A DNA stretch of 64,000 nucleotides from Uloborus plumipes (Eukaryota > Arthropoda > Arachnida > Araneae > Uloboridae), in NCBI GenBank assembly GCA_038373865.1, contig JAXGGA010002850.1, forward strand, positions 1 through 64,000. Reading direction: 5' to 3'. Numbering within the stretch: position 1 is the stretch's first letter; every line of letters begins with the position of its first letter. The notes beneath the pieces were generated by a model that saw nothing but the letters and a program-made list of their open reading frames with translations, did not search any database and was not told the DNA's origin. Made by a program: the position numbers and the translations under genes. This document shows, piece after piece, positions 34,165-44,826 of this stretch.

Positions 34165-34330
34165 TTCTTTTCAAACGTGTGCTCGAGGGATCTTTTCCAT
34201 GCTACATAAGTAACCGACGTGAACGCTGTCGATTTTCGATATCTCGAAAATCCACCAACTGGAGCCAGGTTTGATCTTGCACAATCGGCTGAGAGAGACC
34301 AACGTCTTAACCACTATGCCACTGTTTTGG
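34165..34330 (-). mobile_element. tRNA-derived SINE remnant
   Basis: The minus strand from about 34325 reads GGCATAGTGGTTAAGACG (A-box region) followed by a decayed B-box region AGATCAAACCTGG, a tRNA-like layout. Boundaries and family are uncertain. The 99-codon frame across it is a by-product. Confidence 0.5.
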
Positions 34331-37300
34331 CTTCTTTCTACTTTCTTGAACAAATATAAGATTTTGCATACAAACTTCCAAATGGATAAGGTGCCATACC
34401 CATCTTCGGATTTTGGTTGCACGTGCTGCCTACTCGTTTGAACAGTCATTTCGTGACGAAAGCAGAGCATTTGGCTTTGTTAGTATTTGCTTGATATTCT
34501 GTCTAGAAATGCAACACCTATCCCTTGTATAACTGTCATGCATATATAATAAACATTGTCTGCTGTTCCGACTTTGGTCGTTGTTACTTAGTTTTTGCGC
34601 AGGTGTGAAGCATAGTATTATTATGTCAGCCGTTACGGGGACTTTAATGAAGTATTTAGCGAAACCAGCTATGTTTTCAGTCTAAAGAATCTAACATATA
34701 GCTTATAGAAATACATTTGTGCCTTAGTCCAGTTATAATACAGGTAGTCCTTAATTGAACATTTTTTAAATTCTTCGGACTGAAATCAGAAGTGCAACAA
34801 TGAACTTAAACTTCAAACTTAAGTGTACAACAGCGAGTGCGAACTAAACTATTCTGAGCATATATTTTTAATGTATTCGTCAATGGGCTCTATACTTTTC
34901 ATAATAATGTTTAATGTGTACAAAAATTAAATCCAGAGTCTACGAAAAAGCTGCAATATTAAATGTTTGTCATTGGCTAACATTTTGAAATCTAATGATT
35001 TATAGTGAAAACTACAATTGACAAGATACAGCTTAAGCATAGTTTCCATTCTACAGTAAGTTTCAACAAAGCTAAATTATCCCAGTTTCAATTCTAATTC
35101 GGTTATAATTTCAAAACAAAAGGCATAAAAGGTTGTCATACGCCTTAAAATATGCTTTAAAAAGCGCACTTATGCCTAAAGCATACATATAGCTGTACTT
35201 TAATGAACAATATAAGTGTGCTATAGTTAAATCTTGATCAAAATCGTTTATAAAAATTGAAAGGGTACAGGTTCAGCTTTTCAGCTTTGGGGGATTTTTT
35301 AAGCTTTAAAATAGACTTATGCTACTAATGTCAGTCTTATAATATTTTCAAATAAATAAAAATTGTCTAATGCAGAATTTGGTGCGAAAATAATAAACAA
35401 GCTAAAAAAGTCGCTTGTAGTTACACATCTCCAAGCTCCATTGCTTTATTTCACTCAATAAAACCACTAGAAACCTAAAAGCAGACTAATTAAAATCGAT
35501 TTACCAGTCAAAAACGCATAAAAACACATTTTGATGAATGCGACAGCCTGCTTTCAGCACATCTTGACAATGATGATCAACTAATACGACAGGTGAATCA
35601 AGAGCATCAATAAGACAACTCATGTAATTGCTTTAAGACACGAATTTCCGCCTGTCGTGAAACCGAACTGTAGATTTACTGTGGCTTAGTTATGTTAATG
35701 GCATTCCACGTATCTCATTTCATACCAATCAACTCTAGCGACGGTGACAGAGATTGCGTGCAAATTGAATGGATTAGGGCTGCAAAACAGCAATGCCACC
35801 GTAAGATTTTTTCCCCTTCTTTTATCACCAGTTTCTTTCTCATTGAAGTGACTGTTTTAAAAAAGCATATCAACTTGTTAGTTCTTATTATTTTTATGGT
35901 TATTTCACTAAAAAAATTATGTTTTTGGTAGTAATAACATAAAACTGAACTTATCAAAAAATGCATAAATGTTAGAACTGATTAAATTTACCTTAAAAAG
36001 AAACAAACGAGTTGCATTTTATCAAAACCGTTTAAAAAAAATCTTCACAATATACATTTTGAAACGGAAAGTATTAGAAAATAAATTTTACATAATTACA
36101 TCCAATTATGACGAGTCTATCTGATAGAGGGGTTTAGTTTTAATACTCAGTCATTTTAATATTACTCAACTTAATTTGGAGCCTAACCTACATCTGCAAA
36201 AACTGGCATCCCTAAAAACTAATAGATGCTTCCATCTCCGCTTGTAAACCAGATGTTTGATTTTCTATCTCTTCCTTGATCAGACTGTAGGTATTTCAAA
36301 GCTCATAAACGCTTAATATTGTGTACTGAAGTATTTAATTTCTCTTTGAGATAATGGTATGGTCAAAGCAACAAAATAAAGTAAAGAGAAAATTAAATGA
36401 AGTAGAAGGAAAGGCTTAAATGTTCACATTTTCCACAAAAATGAAGAAAACTTGTGATATATATTCACATACATATATCTAATCCATAAGAAAGTTAAGT
36501 TTTTTATTCTGACACACAATATACATTTGGTACAGAAAAAATGCAATGTATTGTGAAAAAGCCATCAATAAAGTAGACAGTTTTATTTTAATAAAATATA
36601 GAAAGCAACTTGTTATTTTAACATTTTAAATCCATAATCCTAAACCAACCTCTACGCATAAGATGCAGAAATAAAGCTAAAGGCTTCAGCAAACGCGTAC
36701 TTAGTGAATTAATAATGCAAAGTGTACTTTGCCGAAACAGACCAAATCACAACATAATTTTGCTTTCACTCCCACCAAGAACTATTAATCTTTCCATTAT
36801 CATCCTTAGTTTTGAATTGAAACACGTGTTTTCTACATTTAAGTACTTCCCGTTGCCAATAGAAACCAGGTCAGATCTCGCACAAAACATCATGAATAAT
36901 TTAGAAGCTTAAAGAAAAATGCTTGTCTGTGGTTTGGAGGGGTTGGGTTACTTGTTACACATTATTCCTTTAAAGTACAGAATAAATGCTTTGAAATTAG
37001 CTTGTTATTGTACTCATTTTATAGCAAATAAGTACACAATTACTGATCTTTAATTGTGAAACATCAATGTTGATACAGCAAAATATTTTTTTCCGTTATT
37101 ATGCTTAATTAGTTATTAGAAAAAGAAAAATAATAAATTAATGTTGACACGTTTGTCTGGTTATATTTTTCAAAGCAAAAATACATAAAAGAACCACCAA
37201 AAATTTTATTTCAAAATGGACATTTTATACCTCATTTTTTTCAATGGTAACTTCTTTAGTTGAATAACATTAATGTTTAGGAGATCGAAGCTTTGATTTT

Positions 37301-37486
37301 CTTTTCTAAATTTGTAGAAGCAATTTTTACTTAACACTAAAAGCACTTATCATCAAAATAAGAATAAGTAATGATTTACTAACAAGACAAGCATCGTAAA
37401 TATGCTTGCCATTGTTTCCCCTTTAAGCTACATACTCTCGAAAAGACTAAGAGCTTCTTTAAAAACTCGCGAATTTTGTAGCAGTT

Positions 37487-37526
<40 letters not shown>

Positions 37527-38500
37527 GAGTGCACAAATGGAGAGGAGGGGAATAGCAATCTGTATGGTTGAAAATAGAAAGCTAAAATCAAAATGTTACA
37601 GAAACAACTATTCCTAATAAAAATCTGAATAAAAAGTTTCACTGGTTTAAGATTAAATATTCAACCCATGTTCCAGTTTTTTTAACACTAATGTTAGTCT
37701 CCCACCTTAATTTTAAACTCAAACCCCAGTCCGATTTAATAAACAATGTTTTTTTTCTTTTACTATTTCAAAAATTATAATTTGGGAAGGGAGGGCTACA
37801 GCGCTCAAATTTCTACAAATTATTAACATTTTATTTAAAAATCCATAGTAGTTTGTTGAATGGGACAAATTCGAATTCATAGTACTAAGATTGTAACAAG
37901 AGACTTCATTACTTTATTTTTATTTATTTATATTTATTTATCTTATTTATTTATTCATTTACGCATTTTTTTTCTTTTTTTTTTTGCAAATAATACGCTA
38001 GGGCACAAACAGAAAAGAAGAAATAAAACAAGAAGAAATATTCAATGATAGTGTCGTTGAAAAATGCGATGTTCAGAACTGTTCAATATTGCATCTTTAT
38101 ACCTACATTGATCTGAACTTAGCTTTATAGTGAACATACACCTTGATACGAGCATAAGGTGGTACTTATAACCTTGTTGGTGTAATTCCGGTTGATTGCT
38201 CTAATTATCCAAATGATCGAATACCAGTAGCTGCTGTATCTGGGCTGAGTTATCCTGGCAAATACGCCAATAACTTCCCTGAGATTATCAAGGATGCATC
38301 ACTGCTAATGAACTTTATTTTGATATGTTCTTGTAATATTTTACTTGTCTGCACCTCTGTACAAAGCAAATCAGCGTCGTCACTCTTATTAATCACCGAG
38401 CTAGTAAATTAATCTTAATTTCAAAAAGTTAACATTTTCTTGTTCGTCTGAAATCAAAAAAAGGAATTTAGTTTAAAAATTCCGGAAAACATTCCTACTA
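34331..38500. other. No recognisable gene; long A-run
   Basis: AT-rich, about 4.2 kb. It has an uninterrupted A-run at 37491-37525 and TTTA-rich sequence at 37917-37985. Small open frames here are short and unlike any family I know. Confidence 0.5.
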
Positions 38501-38620
38501 ATGAGTAAAATAAATTTTCTTAAAATCTTCGTATGCCGTAGATTTTCGATATCCCTTCTCGAATCTGGTCTGTCATTTAAAGGGGTGATGTTCAACTCCT
38601 CCCCCCCCCCTGACTTTAAG

Positions 38621-39369
38621 ATGATGCGTGTTTGGAAGCAGAGGACGGACGAGTGTCGGACCACTCGGAAATCCAGGAGTGGACTCCGAAATGTGACGTC
38701 AGCGCGCGATGATAGACACCCGATAAGAATGATGCTAACGGACCGTACGGCTTCTCGACAACTGTCAGCACAGTGGTCAACAGCTACAGGTGTTTCATTG
38801 TGTGATTCATCAATTTATAGATGTCTGCTGCAGTCTGGACTGCGCGCAAGGACTCCTTTATACAGTATCCCCCTCACACTAAACCATCGCCGCCTGCGGA
38901 TACAATGGGCCAATCAGCACAAGCACTGGTGTGCTGATTGGCAGTATATTGTGTTTTCTGACGAATCCCGCTTTCATTTGCGGTACCATACGCCACCTTC
39001 CAGAGTGCATTATCGAACGTCAGAGTGGACGAACACCTGTAGACATGGTCTGAGGTGCCATATCATATCACGGACTTCCTTCAAGGCTTACCAGGCGCTG
39101 TATTTTAACAGGATAATACTCACCCTCATGTTACTAGGACTGTTGAACCCTTCCTTGCATCGCAGCTTCTTCCCTGGCCAGCGTATTCCGCGGATATGTC
39201 GCCGATTGAACATGTTTGGGATTTCGTTGGTCATCTTCTCGTTCGTGATCCTCGTCTTGTTGCTCCTACAGACGAACTTTGGGTACGCATACAAACAGTA
39301 TGGAATGCTCTTGATCAGGCAGACATTAAAAATTTGCTGGACTCTATGCCACATTTATTGCAGCGCATG
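38621..39369 (+). pseudogene. Tc1-type transposase pseudogene, internally deleted
   Basis: The first part, from about 38621, is in the frame with WKQRTDE, the DDRHPIRMMLTDRTASRQ segment, and VFSDESRF holding the first catalytic Asp. The second part, from about 39110, is in another frame with QDNTHPHV (second Asp) and SPIEHVWD (Glu), then the usual C-terminal helix region. The first and second Asp are only about 51 codons apart against roughly 90 normally, so a segment between them is lost, and 31 rather than 34 residues separate the second Asp and the Glu. The end of the element is marked by the inverse of ACACCATGAAGGA at about 39485-39512, shared with 17826. Dead copy of the same family as 17824-19750. 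Confidence 0.85.
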
Positions 39370-39515
39370 GTGGCTACACAAAATACTAATTTCAATATTT
39401 TTTTTGTTTGTCGGCTTTCTAAGTTTAATTATTTATTTGTACCTTTATCATTCAGCTGTGTATTAAATTTCATTCAATTATGACGATTCCTTCATGGTGT
39501 TGCAATTTTCAAACA

Positions 39516-40439
39516 TGAGTTAAATTTTAATTATTTGCAGAGTGGGGATAAAGCGTAAGGAGTTTGGCGTACATCGACAAAACTTGCACGTAATCATTTA
39601 GTGTTGCCATGCTGTGATTCTTGCCGAAAACAGATTATTTGTAAACAATTCCTGATGATTCATCTCACGTTCATGAATCATTTAAATTACGTTCATTTAA
39701 CCGCCCGTATATTTCTTCATCTGAAAATGTTTAACTTGGTTTATGCTACCACATATACTTAAATGCGAAATTACGAAGGCTATAAGCTGCCACCTTTTGC
39801 GCAAGTACAGAGAAAACTTTATTGACGTAAATACCCATATTTCGTCAAATTTTAATACTTGCATTTCAAATTCATGTTTACTGTATACTGTCAACGATTC
39901 TAAAACTTACACACAAAGTTAAACAGAAAACAGATCATTACGAGAGTAACATTTGCGGCTTACTTTTCTTCTGAAAAACTGCTTACATTATCGTAACTTT
40001 GAGTGACACGTGTGCAAAAATGTAAAAAATACATCCATGCGTAATTGCAATTTTATTTGGTGTAAGCTCAAACATACTACGTATAGAATAAAAGTTAAAG
40101 AACAATTGATCTGATATTTCTTAAGAAATGGCAATTGTTAAACAATTGAAGAGCCAGGGGCAAAAAGATGAAAGTGACCAAAAAGCGAAAATTTCGAGAA
40201 AAACGAAGAACAAAGTTTGATTTCTCGTAGCTCCTTAAGTAGTTTTTTGAGTTTTCATGCACATTTCGGTCGTTTCTCATATTTTTCCCCCCTTGTTGTT
40301 CTACCAGATGATACTAGTCTTTCATAGCCCCTAGATAGCGCTAATATCTCAAAATTGACGAAAAAGTGACTCATCTTTTTTTCCCCTAGCCCTTCGATTG
40401 TAAATGTTGCAATGAGTTACCGCCCATAAGCCAGGGCTG
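39516..40439. other. No gene; one repeat fragment
   Basis: The stretch at about 40083-40113 (AAAGTTAAAGAACAATTGAT) matches the outer arm of the foldback at 1384-1403. Otherwise unrecognised AT-rich sequence. Confidence 0.45.
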
Positions 40440-40560
40440 AGGCAGAACTGAAGCAAATGCACCCATTCGATCATAGCATCCTAATAAGACTGCAGTATCT
40501 GCAGTCTTAGGATGCTATGATTGAGCTGTCGGTGCATTTGCTTCAATTGTAAATGTTGTA
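40440..40560. repeat. Short palindrome joined to a shared repeat fragment
   Basis: GAAGCAAATGCACC...GACTGCAG is mirrored by CTGCAGTCTTAGGATGCTAT...GGTGCATTTGCTTC with the axis near 40498. The segment before it (GAGTTACCGCCCATAAGCCA) resembles 30763-30783. Noncoding. Confidence 0.7.
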
Positions 40561-40659
40561 ATGACCGAATACTCTTAATGCTTAAATCAACGCAGTTTTC
40601 TTTTTCATACAACCTTCTTTACCCTATATTAAAACGATTTACATAATTTTCATTCTAAA

Positions 40660-41124
40660 AAATACAAATACAAATACAAATACAAAAGTGGCGACCAGCA
40701 GCAGGCTCTGGGCCCAACTTGGCTGGTCCTAGTCAAATTAAAGACCCCAATGAAGATCAATGGCCCTCTTAAAGCCATCTACTCCATTGCTCTTTACCGC
40801 CTCTTCCGGTAAGCTGTTCCAAGTTCCCACTACCCTGCTAAAATAGTAATTTTTTCGAATTTCAAGATTAGCCCGAGATTTAAACAGCTTAAAACAATGA
40901 CCCCTTGTCCTGCTTTCCGTGTGAAAATCCAACCCCGTAACATCATTCATTTTAATAAATTTAAACAACTGAATCATGTCCCTTCTGACTCTCCTTCGCT
41001 CAAGACTATACATATTAAGCATTCTAAGTCTGGAATCATAGTCTAAATTAGAAAACCCATTTACTAACCTTGTAGCCCTTCTTTGTACCCTTTCCAATAA
41101 ATTAATGTCTTTCTTCAGATACAT
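40660..41124 (-). pseudogene. 5'-truncated non-LTR retrotransposon, C-terminal end of RT ORF
   Basis: A 128-codon minus-strand frame (40738-41124) contains LERVQRRATRLV, YSLERRRVRRDMIQLFK and VVGTWNSLPEEAV, the conserved tail of reverse transcriptase ORFs in CR1/Jockey-type LINEs. After the stop a short 3' region ends in a TATTTG repeat (plus-strand AATACAAATACAAATAC at 40664-40686), as expected of a LINE tail. The catalytic RT part is missing, so this is a 5'-truncated insertion and not functional. The clade cannot be fixed from this piece. Confidence 0.85.
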
Positions 41125-41872
41125 ACGGATATCAGATACAATACGGAGTACATACGGATTTATTTTATCGTTTCAGTTTAAATTTATTATCTTTTTTTTT
41201 TCACCTAAGCATGTAACGGAGTACTTGTAGATTGTACTATATCAAAAAAAAAGCACAAAAGCCTTTACATTCGTACGATACACACTACATGGAATATGTG
41301 ACGAAAACGCAATAATACTAGAAACAAGTCTGAAGAGAAGAAACGGTCGTTTCAGATATTTAAAGACGCAGAAAGCATTGTTACGTCTATGTTTCCGGAA
41401 ATGAGAAAACATTGAAGACGTAAATGAAACGAAATCAAGGATAATAAACGAATGGATATCCTAACACAATTTCGAAAAAAGCGAGAACTATAAGGCTGAG
41501 GGAAGTATTTTGCTTATTAGCTCTTTTTCTGATGGAACTGTGTTTAGAAGATTTGCGCTTTATAAATATTTATCTCCTTCATCTGGTAGTCGTCATTCAT
41601 AATGACGATAGTGTTATGGGGATTCGGAATATTTTTTCTAATATACATATAGAAAAAAACTTATTTCGTGCAATAGGTGTGATGTCATTGGACTCGTTCA
41701 TATTTAAAATAACTTTAGATGAGTTACGTTTTGCTTTAAGTCTAGTAAAATGTGAATATCCTCTTCTTATTTATAAAGATTTACCACTTGCATTTGTTGT
41801 TATCATTTTATAAGTTGAATATGGTATGGAAAATCAGAAAAAATGTTATTGGAGCTTTTTTTTTATGAGCAA
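41125..41872. other. No recognisable feature
   Basis: AT-rich flank. A 93-codon frame (41532-41813) is unrecognised and probably chance. Confidence 0.45.
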
Positions 41873-42017
41873 CTAGCTTTATACCCGGCGTTGCCCGGGT
41901 GCGTATTAATATAAAACTTTAGCTTCTCAAAAAATTCTAATAAAAATTTAACGCAAAACTTGTTTATAAACAACGTTCTTAGTTTCACCTTCAGGTGCAA
42001 GAATAAATAAATTTAGT

Positions 42018-42309
42018 CTTGATGTAGTAGTTCTCTCTTGTTTTTCTTTTAGACGAAACTGACGCTGACTTACTGTCTCCGATTGTCTTGATCTAGTTGC
42101 TCTATCTCTCAGATCTCTTAGACGATACTCACGCTATTCATTGCTTTCTAATGCTCTAGCCGTCATATCTCGAATGTGCACTGTCGCTAGTCTTCGATTT
42201 CTCTCCTCAGGACTCTCATTTTCACGTTTTTCAGCCGTTTTTTTTTTTTTTTTTTTTTTTTTGCCTTAGGATGAACTTGTCCTATTGCTTTCCGTTTTTT
42301 CGGAGGCAT
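42018..42309 (-). pseudogene. Remnant of Helitron Rep/helicase ORF N-terminus
   Basis: From ATG at 42307-42309 (minus) the frame begins MPPKKRKAIGQVHPKA, then a 25-base A-run (T-run 42238-42262 on the plus strand). In the adjoining phase it continues with AEKRENESPEERNRRLA and further Arg/Glu-rich repeats such as REYRLRDLRDRATRSRQSE. Basic, Arg-rich repeats of this kind are typical of the N-terminal region of arthropod Helitron proteins. The A-run changes the reading phase and a TAG stop follows ALESNE. Rep and helicase domains are absent: the remnant runs straight into the 3' terminus. Confidence 0.65.
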
Positions 42310-42463
42310 TTTTTCAGAGTGGTAGCTAAATATACTTACAATTCAAAAATTTATGTTTTTCGAATTCGTTGTTTCCGAGCCTCGAGGTAGAAAGGTTGAT
42401 AAATCAGAAATAAATTACTTTCTCGCTTTTAAGGTTTATCTCTATCAGTTGAAAAGAAAAAAA

Positions 42464-43384
42464 TCTGGTATGGACACCACACTACTTCCTTTTACGTGTA
42501 AATTTCTTAGTAGTTGCCTTAAGTGTTAAAAAAAATGCTTGGAGTGAGCAAGGTAACAATTCAAATATTTACTCCCCTAATCTGCCACGAAACAATGCAA
42601 AAAATATTTTACAATGGTTAATTTTCTAAATATGGCTGATTTTAATATCATTCAGTGAATTTTGCGCAAAATATCGCCAATAGCGCCAAGTTGAACCCAA
42701 ATTTAAAAAATAATTTTTTCGCCAAATTTGTCGCCAACTTGGCGATATGTCACCAAGTTGGCGTCAAACTGCGACCAAAAGCTTGGTGACATATCGCCAA
42801 GTGGTCGCGCCAATTCATATCACTTGAGTCTGTATTGAAATTAACACTGATTTACCCCTAAAAAGGGGTAAAACACCCCCTTGGGAACATTCAAATGCAA
42901 CCACAAGGGGAGGTGCACATTTCATTTCATTTCACACCTCCAGGGTCCCCCGTACCTACCACAGCTTCGTGGTTTAACCGGGATAGGGCCCTGAAGGGCG
43001 CTTTGTTCTTAATTTTGAACCAGAACCTAGGGTCGAGCAAACCCTAGGGGAGGTGCCTAGGGGAGGTGCACAACTAGACCATCCTCAGAGCCTACATACC
43101 AAGCTAGAAGCTTCTACGGCATATAGTTTTTGAGTTATGCGACCCACATTCGCACATACGCACATACAGACGTCACGAGAAAACTCGTCGTAACTAACTC
43201 GGGGGTGGTTGAAAAGGATTTTTCGGCTGCTTATATGTTGGTAGGTACATATGCACGTGCTGAAAGGTCGAAAAAACTACTGAACATTCATTCGGGGGTG
43301 AGCAAAATCAAAATATAGACTCAAGTTTGAGTAATTTTTTTTCGCGATCACAATACTTCCTTTACTTCGTAAAAGGAAGTAAAA
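42464..43384 (+). repeat. 770-bp hairpin-rich repeat, copy A
   Basis: Begins TCTGGTATGG and ACTTCCTTTTACGTG; ends ACTTCCTTTACTTCGTAAAAGGAAGTAAAAA as a terminal hairpin (given here as 43354-43384). Subterminal ends ACTTCCTTTTACG and CGTAAAAGGAAGT are mutually inverted. Longer than the others because of a 140-bp SINE insert plus target duplication. The middle is packed with CTTGGCGA/TCGCCAAG inverted pairs. Confidence 0.85.
42919..43058 (-). mobile_element. SINE-like insert with (GAAAT)n tail
   Basis: Absent from the sister copies of the repeat. Flanked by the 13-base duplication AGGGGAGGTGCAC at 42906-42918 and 43059-43071. On the minus strand it ends in a GAAAT tail. No clear tRNA boxes, so probably a truncated SINE or LINE 3' end. 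Confidence 0.75.
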
Positions 43385-43387
43385 AAG

Positions 43388-44158
43388 CTGGTATGGGTCC
43401 CACACTACTTCCTTTTACGTGTAAATTTCTTTGTAGATGCCTTAGTGTTAAAATAGTGCTAGGAGTAAGCAAGATAGCAATTTGAACATTTACACCCCTA
43501 GTTTGCCACGAAACAATGAAAACAAATGTTTTACAATGATTCATTTTCTAAATATCGCCGATTTTAACATCATTCAGTGGATTTTTCACGAAATATCGCC
43601 AATAGCGCCAAATTGAACCCAAATTCAAAAAAAAATTTTTTGTCAAATTTGTCGCCAACTTGGCGACATGTCGCCAAGTTGGCGTCAAACACTTGGCGAC
43701 CAAAAGCTTGGCGACATATCGCCAAGTGGTCGCGCCAATTCATATCACTTGAGTCTGCATTGAAATTAACACTGATTTACCCCCAAAAAAGGGGTAAAAA
43801 ACCCCCTTGGGAACATTCAAATGCAACCACAAGGGGAGGTCCACAACTAGACCATCCTCAGAGCCTACATACCAAGCTAGAAGTTTCTATGGCATTTAGT
43901 TTTTGAGTTATGCGACCCACATACGCACATACGCACATACAGACGTCACGAGAAAACTCGTCGTAATTAACTCGGGGTTGGTTGAAAATGATTTTTCGAC
44001 TGGTTATTTGTTGGCAGGTACATATGCGCGTGCTGACAGGTCGAAAAAACGACTCAACATTCATTCAGGGGTGAGCAAAATCAAAATTTAGACCCAAATT
44101 TGAGTGATTTTTTTTTCGCGATCACAATACTTCCTTTACTACGTAAAAGGAAGCAAAA
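43388..44158 (+). repeat. 770-bp hairpin-rich repeat, copy B
   Basis: Directly follows copy A (head to tail). Same start (CTGGTATGGG) and the same terminal hairpin ACTTCCTTTACTACGTAAAA. Carries a 62-codon frame (43903-44091) shared with other copies. Confidence 0.85.
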
Positions 44159-44535
44159 AGCAGTTTAATTGTTTTTGACTTATTTCATGCTACAATGAAA
44201 TAGGTGAGCCTTGAAATGAAAATTCATTGTTTTAATTTTAATCTTTGTTGGAAAATGCTAATATTTAAATACCATAAATTTTATCAATTTGTAACCTAAA
44301 GGCTCATGTCGAATAAAAAAATAGGCCTAATAACAGGCTAGATTCCTATAAAAGGGTCATTTTTTGCCAAAATACTTGAATTTGAGCTTTTTAGATTTTT
44401 TAAAATTTCAAGACCTCGCCTATAAGAATTCTAGGGCATCAAGGAACCTCTGTGTCAAGTTTGATGAAAATCTGACGCAAATTTTTGATTTGTATAGAGA
44501 ACAAGTATACATACACTCATTTTTATAGATATAGA

Positions 44536-44826
44536 TTGACGTAATCTTCGTAACAGTAAATATATTTTTCGAAGCGTTACGTTGATTGTAAATACTACAA
44601 AATGTGGCAAATATGCTAACTGATAAAAACGTATTAATTGTAAAAAAAAAAAAAATGCATTGGAAGAAGAGTTTTCTTTTTGTAGTGTATTTATGTTTTG
44701 CATGACAAAAACAATACAATTTGAGGCTGAAAATAAACAATTTTAGTAGCTTTCCTTAGCGAAATTTGAATCGCAATATTTATTTCTTTAGGGGGGGGGC
44801 GGATGTCTGTTCAGTTTGACGGTTAA
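44536..44826. other. Spacer between two head-to-head Helitrons
   Basis: About 290 AT-rich bases between the 5' ends of the two Helitrons, with a G-run at 44792-44800. Nothing recognised. Confidence 0.5.

Larger units (their letters stand above)
41873..44535 (-). mobile_element. Non-autonomous Helitron, minus strand, 2.7 kb
   Basis: On the minus strand the 5' end is TCTATATCTATAAAAATGAG after a host A (44536), and the 3' end is the hairpin CCCGGGCAACGCCGGG followed by TATAAAG and CTAG before a host T (41872). TC start, hairpin near the end, CTAG terminus and A/T insertion point are the Helitron hallmarks. Near the 3' end it keeps a decayed start of the Helitron protein frame (42018-42309). 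It contains two tandem copies of the 770-bp hairpin-rich repeat. Confidence 0.8.

Noticed and set aside
34171..34470. 99-codon minus-strand frame
   Set aside because: Runs across a tRNA-like SINE remnant, which explains the sequence better.
41532..41813. 93-codon frame next to the Helitron
   Set aside because: No recognisable motif, and low-complexity hydrophobic ends typical of chance frames in AT-rich DNA.
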